The notes under the pieces were generated by a model, which saw nothing but the letters and a program-made list of their open reading frames with translations, did no database searches and was not told the DNA's origin. 64,000 nt of DNA from Megaustenia siamemsis (Eukaryota; Mollusca; Gastropoda; Stylommatophora; Ariophantidae): the NCBI GenBank assembly GCA_032433765.1, contig JAVIAB010000160.1, positions 32,019,121-32,083,120 on the forward strand, in the 5' to 3' direction. This document shows positions 41,701 through 56,700 of the stretch, piece after piece (position 1 is the stretch's first letter; every line of letters starts with the position of its first letter). Position numbers and translations under genes: made by a program.

Positions 41701-44700
41701 ATCAGTCATTTTTCTCACACGGCATTAGCCATCTACCCAAGTAGTGGGATGCATGTCTAAATAAGCATAATGACTTTTTTCTAAAGAACCCTGTTGAGCA
41801 CTTGCTTCATAACAATTGTTTTATTCATTTCTGCTACACCTGATGATATACCTTGCATTTGTTTGTAATAAAGTCACTGGGAAGGGTTTCATTTTAACAT
41901 GCCTTGTATTTCTATCTATCTATTGTCCTTTTGAGCCGAAGACGGCACATAGGGCAGAACCAGAATCTCAAAAACAGAAACCTTGCGTGCCAAAGTGGCA
42001 CATATTGCAGAGATCACTGCCTCTAAAATCTATGGCTCTGTTTCCATAACAATAGTTTTTACAATGACAGCTTGTCAAGCCATCGATCAACCTCCTTAGT
42101 CACCTCTTACGACATGCTTGGAAGGTCACAGTGTCACTATTCTTTACTCATAATGAGACCCCACTAACTCACAGGAAGGCTTGTATTTACATTTTAAAAA
42201 ATTACCTTTTTTTTGGCACACAACCAGTGTCCTTGTTCATATTTATTTGCTTTCCATTTAGCTGATAATAAGCTTGTACCAGGTTCTTCCATACATACCT
42301 GTTGCATTTCAATGATTTTCTTCTGCTCCTCCATCTCTTTCTCAGCCACTGGCCCCGGAGGTTTAGGGGGCAACTTAACTATGGCTCCAGCTTTTCTGCT
42401 GCGGTTGTCCAGGCCCATGGCTGCTTCCATGTCATGGATCAGAACTCTGCACAACTTCAGTTCTTTTCTAAGGTCATTTATCTCCTTGATCAGGCTAACA
42501 TTCTCCTATTTTAAGAATGTAACAATGAGGAGACAAAATCAGGAATAAAAATATTTAAATAAGAGCAGATGTAACACTAGTTTTGAATGACATCAAGAAA
42601 CAAGAAATCAAATGGTTTAGTCATGCTAAACAACAAATAATACCTGACCAGCAGATACAACAACTAAAGTGAGAAGGAAAGATTTCCCAAAAAATGAATT
42701 AGTGAAAATGCTACATAAGTGAATATACATTTATTTATTTTAAAAAAAGTTTTAGTCAACAGATCATCTTTATTGCACATCAGGAAAATCCATAGTGTTC
42801 AGATACTCTTCCCAGCACCTCCCCCAGCATACAGCACAGCCATAAGCTAGTGAAAGCACTTCAGAAAGTTTCAGCTCAGATACACAAACTCTGCACCACT
42901 GGCAAAGACCTTGAAATGAGGTGGCGTGTTGTGATTAAATGGGTAGATTTTTATTTTTTAACAAATTTTGCCTGGACAATGACCATGTTTAGACTGATTT
43001 AATATTTGGCCTACTCTTCTCAATTTTAAATTGTAAAGGGTTCTTTCATGTGCACTCTATGTGATCTCCAAAGGCTATTAAAATTTACTTGACTTTACCT
43101 TCCTTGTTTTCTGTGTAGGAGATCCTATGTCTAGCTCTCTCAGTATGTGCCAAAAAAAGAAGATTCTGTGTGCATTTTCAACATGTTAAAGAAACCTTGA
43201 CAGTTGGAAATCAAGAATAGTAAGCCAAACAAAAAATGACCACTGTCCAAGCAAAATTGATAGGAAAAAAAATGTACCCAAAATGTCAAAACTCTCAATG
43301 ATAAAAAATAAGAGTATCTCTGAAGTTGAAAAATATCTGCCTGCATATACATATGTCTGAGCACATGGTGGTATAAATAGGAAAAAGTAATAGTATCTCT
43401 GAAGTTGAACAATATCTGCCTGCATGTACATATGCCTGAACACATGGTGGTATAAATAGGAAAAAGTAATAGTATCTCTGAAGTTGAACAATATCTGCCT
43501 GCATGTACATATGCCTGAACACATGGTGGTATAAATAGGAAAAAGTAATATTCGTGCACAAAACTCAGTCCCCTGGGCTAGAGGTGTAAAGCTGTCATAC
43601 ACAAACAAAATAACTCTCTTTATCCCAGCTGAGACTCATGTTCAATGGAATAAAACAATTAGGTTGATTTGGATCAACATTTAGGATAATTTGTATAATT
43701 TTATAAATATTTTACTGCAGAAAACAAACCTGCATAATTCTGACATTATCAGCTTTGTGAATCTCTGAATCTTTTTCCAGTTTCTTACGCAAGTTAGCGA
43801 CCGACCTCTCCAAATGCTCCTTCTGACGACTAAACTCTTTCTGTATATCTGCATCAACACTGGCAGATTCAGTCTGAAATAAGAGAATATTAAATTATGC
43901 AAAGCAAAGAAGTTAATGTCACATTTGTTTTGGAGGGTGATTAGTGCTAGTTTTTATAAAATTAGTTGCAAAATCCTCAAGTATGGAGAACAAGAAATTG
44001 TCACAAAAGTAAATTTTATAATAAAATATAGACAAATTTTAGGCTGCTGAAGATATAAAAGTATGTGACATATTAATATTGTGCTACTTTTGGAGAAAAC
44101 ATTTTCTTTAACAAAATGTGTAAAAACGACTCCATTTACAGCGACATAACATTTTAACTTACTCCAACTTTTGAATTCTTATGCCTAAAAAATTATAAAT
44201 AAATTTTATATTATTTACATATAATTATTATAATATAATGAGTTATGTTATTTTGCATATTTCTGACTAAATTTATGGGGTTTTTTTTTTACTTCAATTC
44301 ACACACACATAAATATAATGCATTTAATAAAACAAAAAGAAAAATATTTTCTTAAGTATATCTTTGTTCTTTTGGCTGAACAACAACACATACATTGTAT
44401 ATAAAAAAGTATTATAATGTTATTTCAGTTGCGGAATCCATCCATGTTCACTATAATAACAGGTTTAAGATAAATTATTTCTGCTATGCATTAACACGCG
44501 TTGCTTTTCTTTGTAAATAAACCAAGTTTTTTTAATGATGTGTTTTACTTACTGGCTTTTTTCCAAACTTACGGCACTGGTCTAAATAACACATTCCAAG
44601 TTGTGACCTGTTTTTACTAACCTTATAACTCACTGCCTAAGAAGTCTGGAACAGGTAAATAATTGCAGGGCTGCAGTAAAGTTGCTAGCAAGGAGCAAGT

Positions 44701-47700
44701 GGGTGGTATGTAACATACATCCTACAAGGTATGGTGACAGCTTTACAAAGAAGAAACACAACAAAATACTGGCATTTCGGCCTACATGTGGCCTTCTTCA
44801 GAAAACAAGACAATAACAAATGGACAACAAAATAAGGATAAACTCTAATACATCAGGAATGGGTGGGATAAGTAAGTTGAAGAGAGATAAGAAGCAGGAT
44901 AACAAAAGAAATGAGATGAATAAATAAAAGGGAGATGTAATGCATATTAGCAGAATAAAAATAGATAATAAAAAATATGTAAGCTAAAAAATATGGTTAA
45001 ATTAAGGTGAGACTTATCTGACATGATCCAGAAGAACACTACGATATCATAAATTTTCAAACTCCATGGTGTGTGAATTGTAGCCATTAGGTGTATAGGG
45101 CAGCCTTAGTATTTGATAATAACAATATACAAGTTCTTTGTTGTTAAATGTCAGTCCTTCAAGCTCACTTTGGATCATTGGCCACAGAGGTTTCTAAATC
45201 AATTATTTCTCTTTATAATTGTTTATATTTCCATCAAGCGAAGATCAATGTCATTTGTGTTTTCCTTATTTATTTTCTCAAATGCATGGGTTTCCCATGT
45301 TTTCTATGACAAAGGCTGCATTCTTGGCTTCAGGTTTTCTTAGTGTGTGACCAGTTCATCTCCATCTTCTTTTCATAATCTATTGCTTGACTGGCCCTTG
45401 TTTTGTTCTTTTCCAGAAATACTCTGTCTTGATTTCCAATCTTGTCATATCATCTGATGTCCACAATTTTTTCTCAGATAATTGTTTGTATATATCTATA
45501 TCTTTTGTTTTCTTGTATGATTCAACTTACATGGTTACACATATTATTCACCAAACCACTTTCATGCTCAAATTAAAAATAGCAGTTATGAATGTTCACA
45601 TTAAAAAAAAACTGTAGGCCTATATAATATGGACTGAGATTTAAGAAAGAACAAGGTGCAACAACATCCTGTGTAAGAAATGCATAATATGCAACATTTA
45701 AACTACAGCAATATTATCAAAACAAACTTTTTGTTGAGAAAAGTAACAATAATCTTTATAATATCTTTTTTTAAAATAAAATGTTTCTGCTCTGCACACA
45801 ATTTTGTAATGAAAATAGTCCATTCAGTGTTTTTCTGTACTTGCAGAAGGTATCTCTTACACATTTTATTTTTAATGAAAATAGTCCATTCAGTGTTTTT
45901 CTGTACTTGCAGAAGGTATCTCTTACACATTTTATTTTTAATGAAAATAGTCCATTCAGTGTTTTTCTGTACTTGCAGAAGGTTACACATTTTATTTCTT
46001 GCACAATACTTTATTTTTTTTTTAGTTATTTTCTTGGATTTTACACAAAATAGTTTCCATTGCTCCAATGGTATTCATTTGTTCTGTACACCTCACCTCA
46101 GTCTTTAAATGTTCCATAAAAACAAAAACTAACCAAACTAAAAATAATTTGAACAATAAATTTTACAAGTTGTCTGTATGTATATGTAAACATCATTGAA
46201 GTTTACTTTCTGAAAAAAAGACAATGCATAATAATTTACATAAAATAAATGAATTTTTAAAATTTTTGAAATAAATATTTACAGAAATGGCTTTAACTTT
46301 TATTTGGACATTAACAACATAATGGTTCGCTATATGAAGCACCTATTGGACCAAAAACTGACACAGATCGAATAGGGTAGGGATGAATATTTTAAAGTAA
46401 GGAGACAATTCTGTATTTATATTCACCAATACTTGTATTGGATGCAAAACGAGCACTATACAATACAATCTTCATCCCAACGTTGTGCTACCAATGCCAG
46501 ACCTGGACCCTAGATGCAAGAACAATAAGAAAAATAACCTCTACAGAGATGAAATGTGTTAGACGAATGACAGGAAACAATCTGAGAGATAAGATCAGAA
46601 ATGAAGAACAGAAAAAAGCTAGGAATAACCCCCGCCATAGAATATATAAGAAAACAACAGATAAAATGGTTTGGCCACGTGACAAGGCAGAAAGATCAAA
46701 ACACAACACAACGAGCCTTCAACAAACGTTGTGAGAACACCAGATCCAAGGGTCGACCACGAAAAAGATGGATCGATGGAATATTAGAAGCACTAGGAAA
46801 AATAACAGCAGCAAATGCAAACAGAAAAACCTAAGACCACAAATTCAAATGAGGAAGGAAAGAAGAAGAAGAAAACTTGTTTTTGATACCTAGAAGAAGA
46901 TTTAAATTACTTCCTGTGTTGATTACCATGTGTTTGCTGTGTTAATTTGTGTAGATTATCAGTTTCATTGTTGATGTAAATGTCTGTTTATTTCTGACAA
47001 ATAGTGGCCACACACACTACTACTATTTCTTGTGCATAATTTCATTATTTGTGGACATAAATGCATCAATTAAAGTGTATTTTGAAAAACTTTGGATTAC
47101 TTTGTGTAAAATTTTGAGAAGAATAGATAGCAATACACTTCTAGTCTAAGGAAAATAGAGATATGAGAAATAACAATATTTTGATTTGAAAATTATCTGC
47201 CTTTGAATATTTTATACTTTTTATAATAAATATATTTTTCCTACAGATATCACCAATATATTGCTATTTTCACTTCCTTCAGCCATTTTCTTTTCTGGTG
47301 ATGTATAACATGTACTACATTTAATTATATTATTGCATGAAATTGTAAAATGAAAAAGACATGTGATGGAATTTGTCTAAATTGAAAATTGATCTAATTC
47401 AAGCCTAAAGAATACCTAAAAACATGTAAGGTCTGGAAAGAGTTAAAATAGAGAACTAAATAGAAAATATGGAACTAAATAGAAAATATGAACTAAATAA
47501 AAAAAGGAGGGGTGGGTGGATGGAAAAGATATAATGTAAATAAAACAAAATGGGCTTAGAATATTTGACATCCAAGATGTGTTCTTCTTTGCCTTGGGCA
47601 CATCTTCACACTTTACATTTTTTTACCCTCTCTTTTTATTTTGGCATCTCATTTGCTTCTTTAAGTAATATTTCAAATAATATTCAGGGCATGTAACTTC

Positions 47701-50700
47701 CCATATAAAATCAATATACAGAAAATGAATCCAAGTGGGGAATAAAGCGACATGGTAATACATGAAATTCACAATAATCACCTGGGCAATGCAGGCAAAT
47801 ATTGAAGAGAAAGAATATACTCTAGGTTTGAAAAATAACAAACATTAAATGACAGGACATAAAAACTAACTCAGGTGTCCTGCTGAATTCTAGATTTCAA
47901 ATCACAATGTCATCACACAGAAACTGAAGATTGGCTGAAACATGTTAGAAGAATGGCCAACAATTGCATCACCAAACCAATACAACATAGGGACTTTAGA
48001 AAAGGTAAAGCAGACTGTGGGTAGGGCAAAATTGAGATACAAAGTTGTCGGGCATCCCTGAGTGAACTCTCCATTAATGGAAAAGATGGAAAATCTGGCA
48101 TAAAACCATAGTACATGGAAAGTAAACCTAACAAATGATACAACATTTGAAAATGAAATGAAGTAAAGTTAGGAGATAGATACAGTGTAAAATTATCACA
48201 AAATGGTACAAAGCAGCTAAACTAATAGAGAGATTAGAAACACAACAATGTTTTGACAAAAGCTTTCATCGGGTACAAAACACAAACTATTCTAAAATAA
48301 ACACAAAAATCCAAACACAAAAGCTAAACAGAGTAACATTGATCTGAAAAATAACAGAAAGAAATGGTGGCCAGGATTTTTTTAGTTGTTGGTCAAAATA
48401 GTGAAGACACTAAAGCATGAAAGAACACTGGTAAGAGAGGCAATTAATTAGGGGGGGGGGTGTGTGTGTGAGGGGGGGGAGGTCAGCTCCCTTGCTGAGA
48501 TTGGTAGGCTCACCCATGAAAGAAACATGTGACTAGGTACAGTGTGGGTCCTGTGCAAAGCCTGATGTTACTGGAAGGATATCAACAATGAATTGTTGGA
48601 CATGGAAAGTTTTTAAACTTCTGCCCTATGTGCCATTTTCAGCTCAAAAGGAACCAACAATGACATACATTTGCATTGTCAGTCCTGCTGCTGAATCTGT
48701 CATTGCAAAATTTATAGAAATAGCCATGAAAGAGACAATCTGACAAAACAGACTCTGACAGCTACTATCAAAAATTGACATCAGCCTGCTTCCAACTGTC
48801 TGTGAAAATGTCATGATCTTATAAAAGTCGTTTTAAAAAATATTATTATTGAAGTTAAAAATAAGTAGCATGTCCTTTACAGAACACTGCTATTCTTCTA
48901 CTTCTTCTACCTTTTTTAGCTCCCAGTGGAGCATAGGTCTTCAACAAACACTTTCCAAGTCGTTCTGTTTTTTGTCATTCTTTTAAGATCATTCCATGTC
49001 TTCCCCATCATTTTCATCTCTGCTTCTATCTATCTTCTCCAATAATTCCTTGGTCTTCCTCTTTGTCTTTCCCCTTGGGGATTCAAAAAAAGGGCCTGTT
49101 GTGTAATACTCTCAGTTGGCTTCCGTAGTGTGTGTCCTATCCAGCGCCATCGTCTTCGCTGTATCTCTTTATCCAACTGCTATTATCCTACCATTTTTTG
49201 ACTGTGTAATTTTCTAAGCATGAGTGGCTTGCCATTGTCTTCTAATGATAGGTGCAGTGCTGAGGATGGTAATCCCACAAGTCATGATTTCTTAAAAAAC
49301 TGTGCTCAGCAGGGCTCATTCCCCAGACCTTGTGGCTGTGAAACTGAGTTCATTACTTCTAAGCCACAGATGCCTTACTGAATATAAATTTAATGATTTA
49401 CATCATCATCATTGAGTGCTGTCTCCGCATTGAAGGTTGACTACTATATAGCGCCATTCTGCTCTGTCTCTTGCTTTGACAGGTTGTCATAGGCTGACTT
49501 GTCCATCTTTTGATGTTACTCATCCATGTTAGTCTTGGTCTGCCTCTGCCTCTTTTACCTTGTATTTTCCCTTCGAAGATTACTTTTAGTAGGCTGCTGT
49601 GTCTTTCAACATGGCCCAAAAATATCATTTCTCATGTTTGAATTGTGTTTATTAGTTCTCTCTTCATTTTTAATTGTTTTAAGACTTCATCATTTGTTTT
49701 CTTTTCTTTCCATTCAATTCTCCCTATTCTTCTATAAATCCACATTTCAAAGGCTTCAATTTTCTGTTTGGTTTTCTTGTCTAATGTCCATGTTTCTGCA
49801 CCATACAGGAATGTCAAGAAGATATAATATTTTGCTATTCTTAGTTTTATCCCTGGTGTTATTTTTTTTTATGTTAGTATAATTTTCATTATTAGAAGCA
49901 GTGATTGCTGCAATATGTGCCATTTTGGCACATAAGGTTTCTGTTTTTGAGGTTGTGATTCTGCCCTATGTGCCGTCTTCGGCTCGAAAGGACAATAAAA
50001 AGATAGATAATTTTCATGACATTAAAATTACTGCCATTCCTATTCTTTTGTTTATTTCAATTTTATATTTTCCATCACTGGTTATAGTATGTTCAAGGCA
50101 GTTGTAGCTCTGAACTGTCTCCAGGTCCATTCCTTCAACTTTGATATCCACTTGTAGGTTTTGAATATTATCTGTGTTTGATGTATAGTAAAGTAAAAAG
50201 TAAAGTACCCCCGTCACGCCAAGTGGCGTATAGGGAATATGGTGTTAGTGACCATAAATTTTACAGACCTTCGGCACATGATTTTTGGGGTAATGTGGTC
50301 GGTATTACGCCCGTGCCGCTTTACTATCCCAGAAAAAAATCCGGTACCCATTAAAGGCTGGGTGAACCGGAAGCCGTCGGTTGGGATCGAACCCTACCTC
50401 TTGTCCTTTGTAGCCCAGTTCACTAACCACTGAGCTATCGCGGCTCCGTGTTTGATGTATGACATCACTTAATTTGTTATGCACTCAAAGATGTTTTCAA
50501 ATGTTAATAATGATAATAATTAATGTTAATAATAGTAGAGTAGCAATGAATGCATTATGACTTGTTAAAGAATAATTAATGTAATTATTTCCAACTCTGA
50601 ATCCATTTAATCTTACAATGTCTTCCTGGACATGCTTCTGGTATAGTGCCTTGATGCTTTCTTTTAGCATTTTAGGATCCTGAATGTAACCCACACAGTT

Positions 50701-53700
50701 GTGAAGGTCTGTTTTGAATCGTCGAACTGTGGCTTCTACATCCCGTACCTGAAAAGAGTAAAAATATAAAATTAATGACAATTACGTTTCTGGTAACTTC
50801 TCCTTCTGTGATCATTGCTCATTCAGACTGGGATCCCTGACTCTCTTATGAAGGTAGCTGTCAGTTTTAGTTATTTGGCTAACCTAAAAACCATATAGTT
50901 TATCTTCCAGAGTGGTGGACTGGGGCCACATTGACCTCCTTAGGTCTGGGTACAGGGGGCAATCCTGTGGAACTTGTTTTTTTTTGTCATGTCATCTAGG
51001 GTACAATGGCATTGACTGGTGGTTCCTATTTTGAGTTTAGCAAATATGTGATTTCTCATTCTCTTGTGGCCAGTAGGAGTTATCTAGGTAGCTGGGTCAT
51101 GTAAGAAGAATGGCAAACATTTGTATTTCCAAAAAAAAATATTGCATGGTGAACTTAAGGATGGAAAGATACCAAAGGGCACACCAGTGATGTGGTATAA
51201 AGATGTTTGCAGGGCTTCCTTGAGGGAATTCTCTATCTTCTAAAAGAAAGTGGGAAAATCTGGGAGTAGATCAGAGCACATGGAGAACAGAAATAAAAAA
51301 ATGGCACAGCAACTTTCAAGGCAGCACTGATATCAAATTCAGAAGACAGAAGGCACAAGAGAAAGGAGGTGAGGCCATGCACCACATTTCATCTTGTTTG
51401 TTCTGCTGATGTATCTGTCTGTCCAATATTGGCAGATTCAGCCATGAGAGAAGTTGTTCAGCAAAGCAGCATTCAGCATTAGATACTAATATTTTTACTA
51501 AACTAGTAATTTATTATTTCTTTCTACCAACCGTCTGTTAAGATGTCACAGGCTATATATGTGGCCAGCGCATAGATGAAGTATGATGACTTGATCTCTC
51601 TTTGATAATTGGTAGTATCCATCCTCTCGTTATACTTTGGGTGTTCTTTTTTTCAATTTTCTTGATACTGGCCTTTGGTGATGGATTTAGCTTCTTCATA
51701 GCTGATCAAATGGTTTTCTTGTGGTAATCTCCCTCCAGCCTTAGCTAGTTTGTCTATGTTTTCCCTTCCTTGTAGTTTCTAGTGATTCATCTTATCAAGT
51801 TTGTTAACCTTAGATTATGGTAGGGTTGTAAAAATTACCACATCAAAATACAAATTCTTCCAAATTTGACAGTTTGCCATGGTCAAACATTTCCCCCATC
51901 CATGTACCTTCCTAATTACTACTTCTGGTGACCCCTAAGTGTTGGATTGTTTCCTTTGGTACTGGATTCTTTTTTTTCTCCCCCCATTTCGTGAGATACA
52001 ATCTTGTATAATGTGAAAAAAAATCCCCAATTTTCAAGAAATTTTGTGTTTTTCCTTTTTGTTTCTCAGTGACCAAGGAAATTTCCTCAGTCATTGACTG
52101 ACATCAAACAAGCTTTGTAATTTGGGAAATGCAGCAAATAACATTATGAGGGAGTCAAACATACTGACAGACTCAAGGCAGCCGTATCGGTAGACAATGT
52201 AACACGTTCGTTCCAAGTGGTCAAATTCAAGTCATACATGAGACAGGAAATCTGAGTCCCCGAGTCTCTCCTAGAGTAAATACACAGATGTGTGTTAAAA
52301 GTTCAAATAAAATACTCGTTTTAGAGCTCCTAATGTTACAATTAAGTGGTAGTAATTTTTACTACAGTATCATAAACAAGTGCATCACAGATAGGTATTA
52401 TAATCTAGGGTTAATTAATTTTTTAAAAATTACATTAATGTTAAATAATTATGAGAAATGTAATCAAAGAGGAATACAACTTCCAAAGAAAATGTAATTT
52501 TATTCTTGAGCTATTGTAAACAATTTGTTTACATTTTATTTATCTAAAATATAGTTAATCACATTATGTTATTAATTCTGCAAAATTTAAAAACACTTTA
52601 CCTTCTGTCTCTCCTGGTGCATCTCTTTGTCTGTGGCTTTGAGTTTTTGTCGCAGTTCAGTAATATTAAGTTCAAGCTGTGAGTTCTGCTTGTGGAACCT
52701 CTCAAGCTCGCTCTCCATCTGGAGATGTTTTAAATTGAACAAAAATTGTAGAAACTTCTTGATATTTTATACATATCATGTCATTGATATTTCATGGAAT
52801 TAACTATGACTTCATAGTTTCTTTTATTTTATCATTCACCTTATTATATATGAAAAGAAACTGATTCAGTACATAAAAATGAGACTTAGATAATTGTTGT
52901 GATATACCACTGTAGTCCAAGACATCAAACAATACACTGATTCTTCTTTTTCTTCAGTGATCAGCTTTTGCTATCCATTAGACATTTAGACCAGCAAGGG
53001 TCACAAAACAAAACGATGCATTTGAGATTTCCACCGGTTCCCCATAACTTATAATGCAGGGTTGTTTCTGTGGGCCATATTAATATGTTGGGGGGGGGGG
53101 GGGGGGGGTGCTGCAGTCCAGTAGGATATGCTCTGGAGCTTGACCGAATGCTCTGCAGCTGCATATTGCAAAGTCACTGAGTCCTATCTTGTGTAGTACA
53201 CAGATTTAAAGTGGTTAGTGACTCATAGCTAACTCACTGCACCAGGATCAGTGAACCACAATTGATCAAGATCCTTCACTTCTCATGGGGTGCCTGGAAA
53301 TCAGTCAGGCCATGTGATTAGTGATCCCAGAGAAAAGGCCAGTACCAAAAAATGTCATTCTGAAGTTGGATGTGTTGGGTTAAAAGACGCTAGCTGTAAA
53401 TCACAACACATCAACTCAAATGTGAATGTTGAAGAAGAAGAATTGTTTTTAAAAAAAAAAGTTTTCTGTTAAATTTTGTTTTCCTTGCCCATTTCTAAGA
53501 AAAATTTGCTGAACTTCATTTCCATCATATTTAAAAACTACACCATCTATCTCATACTGTTGCTCATTGAAGCTTCCATTCTTACTGTTTTAAAAGTTTT
53601 TCTTTTATACTTAAAATATGGAGCCGCAATAGCTCAGTGGTTAGTGAACTGGACTACAAAGGACAAGGGGTAGGGTTCGATCCCAACCGACGGCTTCCGA

Positions 53701-56700
53701 GTTCACCCAGCCTTTAATGGGTACCGGATTTTTATGTGGGAAAGTGAAGTGGCACGGGCATAATACCAAGGTCTGTAAAATTTATGGTCACTAACACCAT
53801 ATTCCCTATACGCCACTTGGCGTGACGGGGGTACTTTACTTTTTTTTACTTTATACTTAAAACAATCTCTTTTAAAATATTATCACAATATTATCAGAAT
53901 TAGCTAATCCTAATAAATTAAACATAGGCCATAAAGGTATAATGTCCTAGGGTAGTGTAATATTATTAAACTTCACTGTACGAAGCCACAGAATAAGGAG
54001 ATGTGGGGATTAGTTTACTATCTCACTGCTATAACTGTCCCTGATACAGTGAGACAGGATCCATTATTATTTCCTCATTAGGTCAACGCAAGAGAATCAG
54101 GCTGGGATTGAAATCTGAATCACTTAATAGCCAACCCAGTAGCCAACCCAATAGCCAACCCAATAGCCAACCCAATAGCCAACCCAGTGTACTAAACTTC
54201 AGTGTGCCACTGAACTTCTTTTTTTAAACACAGTAAAATGTATACAAGAATCAACATTACAGATATAGACTATACTTCAGGTGAAAGAAAGACCATCATC
54301 ATCATCATTGAGTGCCATCTCAGCAGTGAAGGTTGGCTACCATGGAGCGCCATTCCACTCTGTCTCTTGCTTTGATGGTGCAGGTTGTCATAGGCTGACC
54401 TGTTCATCTTTTGATGTTACTTGTCCATGTTAGTCTTGGTCTGCCTCTGCCTCTTTTACCTTGTATTTTCCCTTCCAAGATTACTTTTAGTAGACTGTTG
54501 TGTCTTTTAACATGCCCCAAAAATTTCATTTGTCTTGTTTCAATTGAGTTTATTAGTTCTCTTTTTAAATTTGTAGTTGTTTTAAAACTTCATCATTTGT
54601 TTTCTTTTCTTTCCATCCAATTCTTCCTATGCTTCTATAAATCCACAATTCAAAGGTTTCAATTTTATGTTCTGTTTTCTTGTCTAATGTCTATGTTTCT
54701 GCACCATATAGGAATATTGAGAAGATATAACATTTTGCTATTCTTAGTTTTAGAGCTAGTGTTATTTGTTTTGATGTTAGTATACTTTTCATGGCATTAA
54801 AATGACTTTTTACCATTCTTATTCTTTTGTTTATTTCAGTTTTACATTTTCCATCACTGGTTATAGTATGCCCAAGATAGTTGTAGCTCTCTTTCTCCTG
54901 GTGTATTCCTTCAACATTGGTATTTATTTGTAGGTCCTGAGTATTTTCTTTGTTTATAATCATAGTTTTAGTCTTTTTGATATTCATATCTAATCCATAT
55001 TTTTTTCTTGCTATGTTTATTTCATTAAGTAGTTGTAGATCTTAGGATTTTCTGCTAGTAGAACAGTATCATCAGCATATCTTAGGTTATTGATTATCTT
55101 TCCATTAAAGTTTAGGTCTGGCATCTCTGTGATGTTTTTAATGATTTGCTCAGTGTATAGATTGAACAAGCTTAGAGATAGGATGCATCTTTGTCTTACT
55201 CCTCTTTTTATATCAATGGGTGTAGAGTTCTCTTTGTTATATTTTATTATTGCCATAGAAAGAAAGATACAATTCTCTTTTAATATACAAATTTCCTTTA
55301 AAGCAGATTAAATCTGGAATGATAAATATTGCTTTCAGCTGAAAAATTACATTGATTTGCTTCAATGGTATGTTAATCTTTCTATACATACTTGCAAGTC
55401 ATGGATCATCATCATTATCATCAAGTGCTATACCAGTTGGCATAGGTGATCATGTCCTTCCACAATTTTCTATCCACAGTGCATCATATAAATTTTGTTG
55501 ATGACTGTTTTCCATGCCATGACACCAAGTTATCTTCTTTCTTTGTCATTCATGATCTCCCTTTCCCTGTATTTTGCCAGTTGTAACCAAGTATTCCAAC
55601 TTTCCTTTTCTCATGATGTGCCCGAAAAATGTTAATTGTTTCTTTCTAAGATTATGAAAGCAGAGAAAAATACAAACTACAGAATTGAGATGCTATAAAA
55701 ATTATACGTATCTCCTGCTTAACCATGTTAGAAATGAAGATATTCAGACCACAGGTTACAAAGACCTGACCTGAGTGTAGAAATGAAAACTGAAGTGGTA
55801 TGGTCTTATATACCATTTGTTTGGCCTTGCAAAAAACCATCTTGCTGGGCATGGTAAATGGGTAAAAATATGTAGTTCATAGAAGAAGAAAATATCAGTC
55901 TAGATAGGACTTGACTTTATATATTCATAATGAGCAGCTGTAAAGAGAGATGAATGGAGGAAACTGGTTGCAGTCATCAGTGTTACTTCACACAGTTATG
56001 GGATTGTAAGAAATTAAACGTTCTAGAATCTTCCCACCACTCCCACTCAAACCAAGTTTCATGAAATGTGAAGCATCTCTCTTTGAAAACAAAAAATAAT
56101 AATTTAAAAGTATAAGAAATGGTTCAGTTTGGCCAGGAGTCACAACCTGTGCTTAAGGTCTGTGAGATGTTTACCACACAGAAGGGAAATCTGCAGATTT
56201 GCCATTTCAAGCATAGTGCAAGCAATCTCACTACTTTTCAGCCATATTTTTTGTATATATGTATGTGTATGTATATGTATACACATCACATTATATAATC
56301 AAAATAATTAGGATTTGGCATAAATTCACAAAAGCATAAATTAAAAGAGAAGGCAGAAGAGCAATGGGCAGATCCATGTCTAGTTAACCATCTCAGATAA
56401 AGGCAAAGAACATGAGATCTCCTGGCAGTTAAAAATGAAAACTATAAAATAAACATAAAATGGTACAGAGCAGGCTAAACTACGTAGGGAGGTCAAAAAG
56501 TAATGCACACCAATTTTTTCTCGGCTAATAATAAAGATAGGAATATGAAATTTTGCACACTTGGAATATGACATGTTCCAATTATGTGCACCAAATTGCA
56601 CAGCATTATGACAAATATTACGCAATCTATGAACCGTTAAAATGGAGCTTGTCAACAATGTCCGTTACAAACAGCGAATTGTCATAGAATTTCTGGTTGC

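Noticed and set aside
43140..43608. Three overlapping open frames (88-140 aa) with repeated HMYMQADI peptides
   Set aside because: They are by-products of the 79-bp tandem repeat inside a CFAP57 intron, and they occur in all three frames.
44700..44830. Hammerhead-ribozyme-like core CTGAAGA...GGCC...GGCCGAAA in the Penelope-like 3' UTR (- strand)
   Set aside because: Penelope-like elements can carry hammerheads and the core resembles one, but I could not build a paired stem I or a convincing stem III with a cleavage site.
45680..46108. Open frames on both strands over 45781-46053
   Set aside because: Generated by the 66-bp tandem repeat; no codon or motif support.
53617..53700. tRNA gene
   Set aside because: A and B boxes are present, but the cloverleaf fails and the sequence is the head of a multicopy SINE with target duplications.
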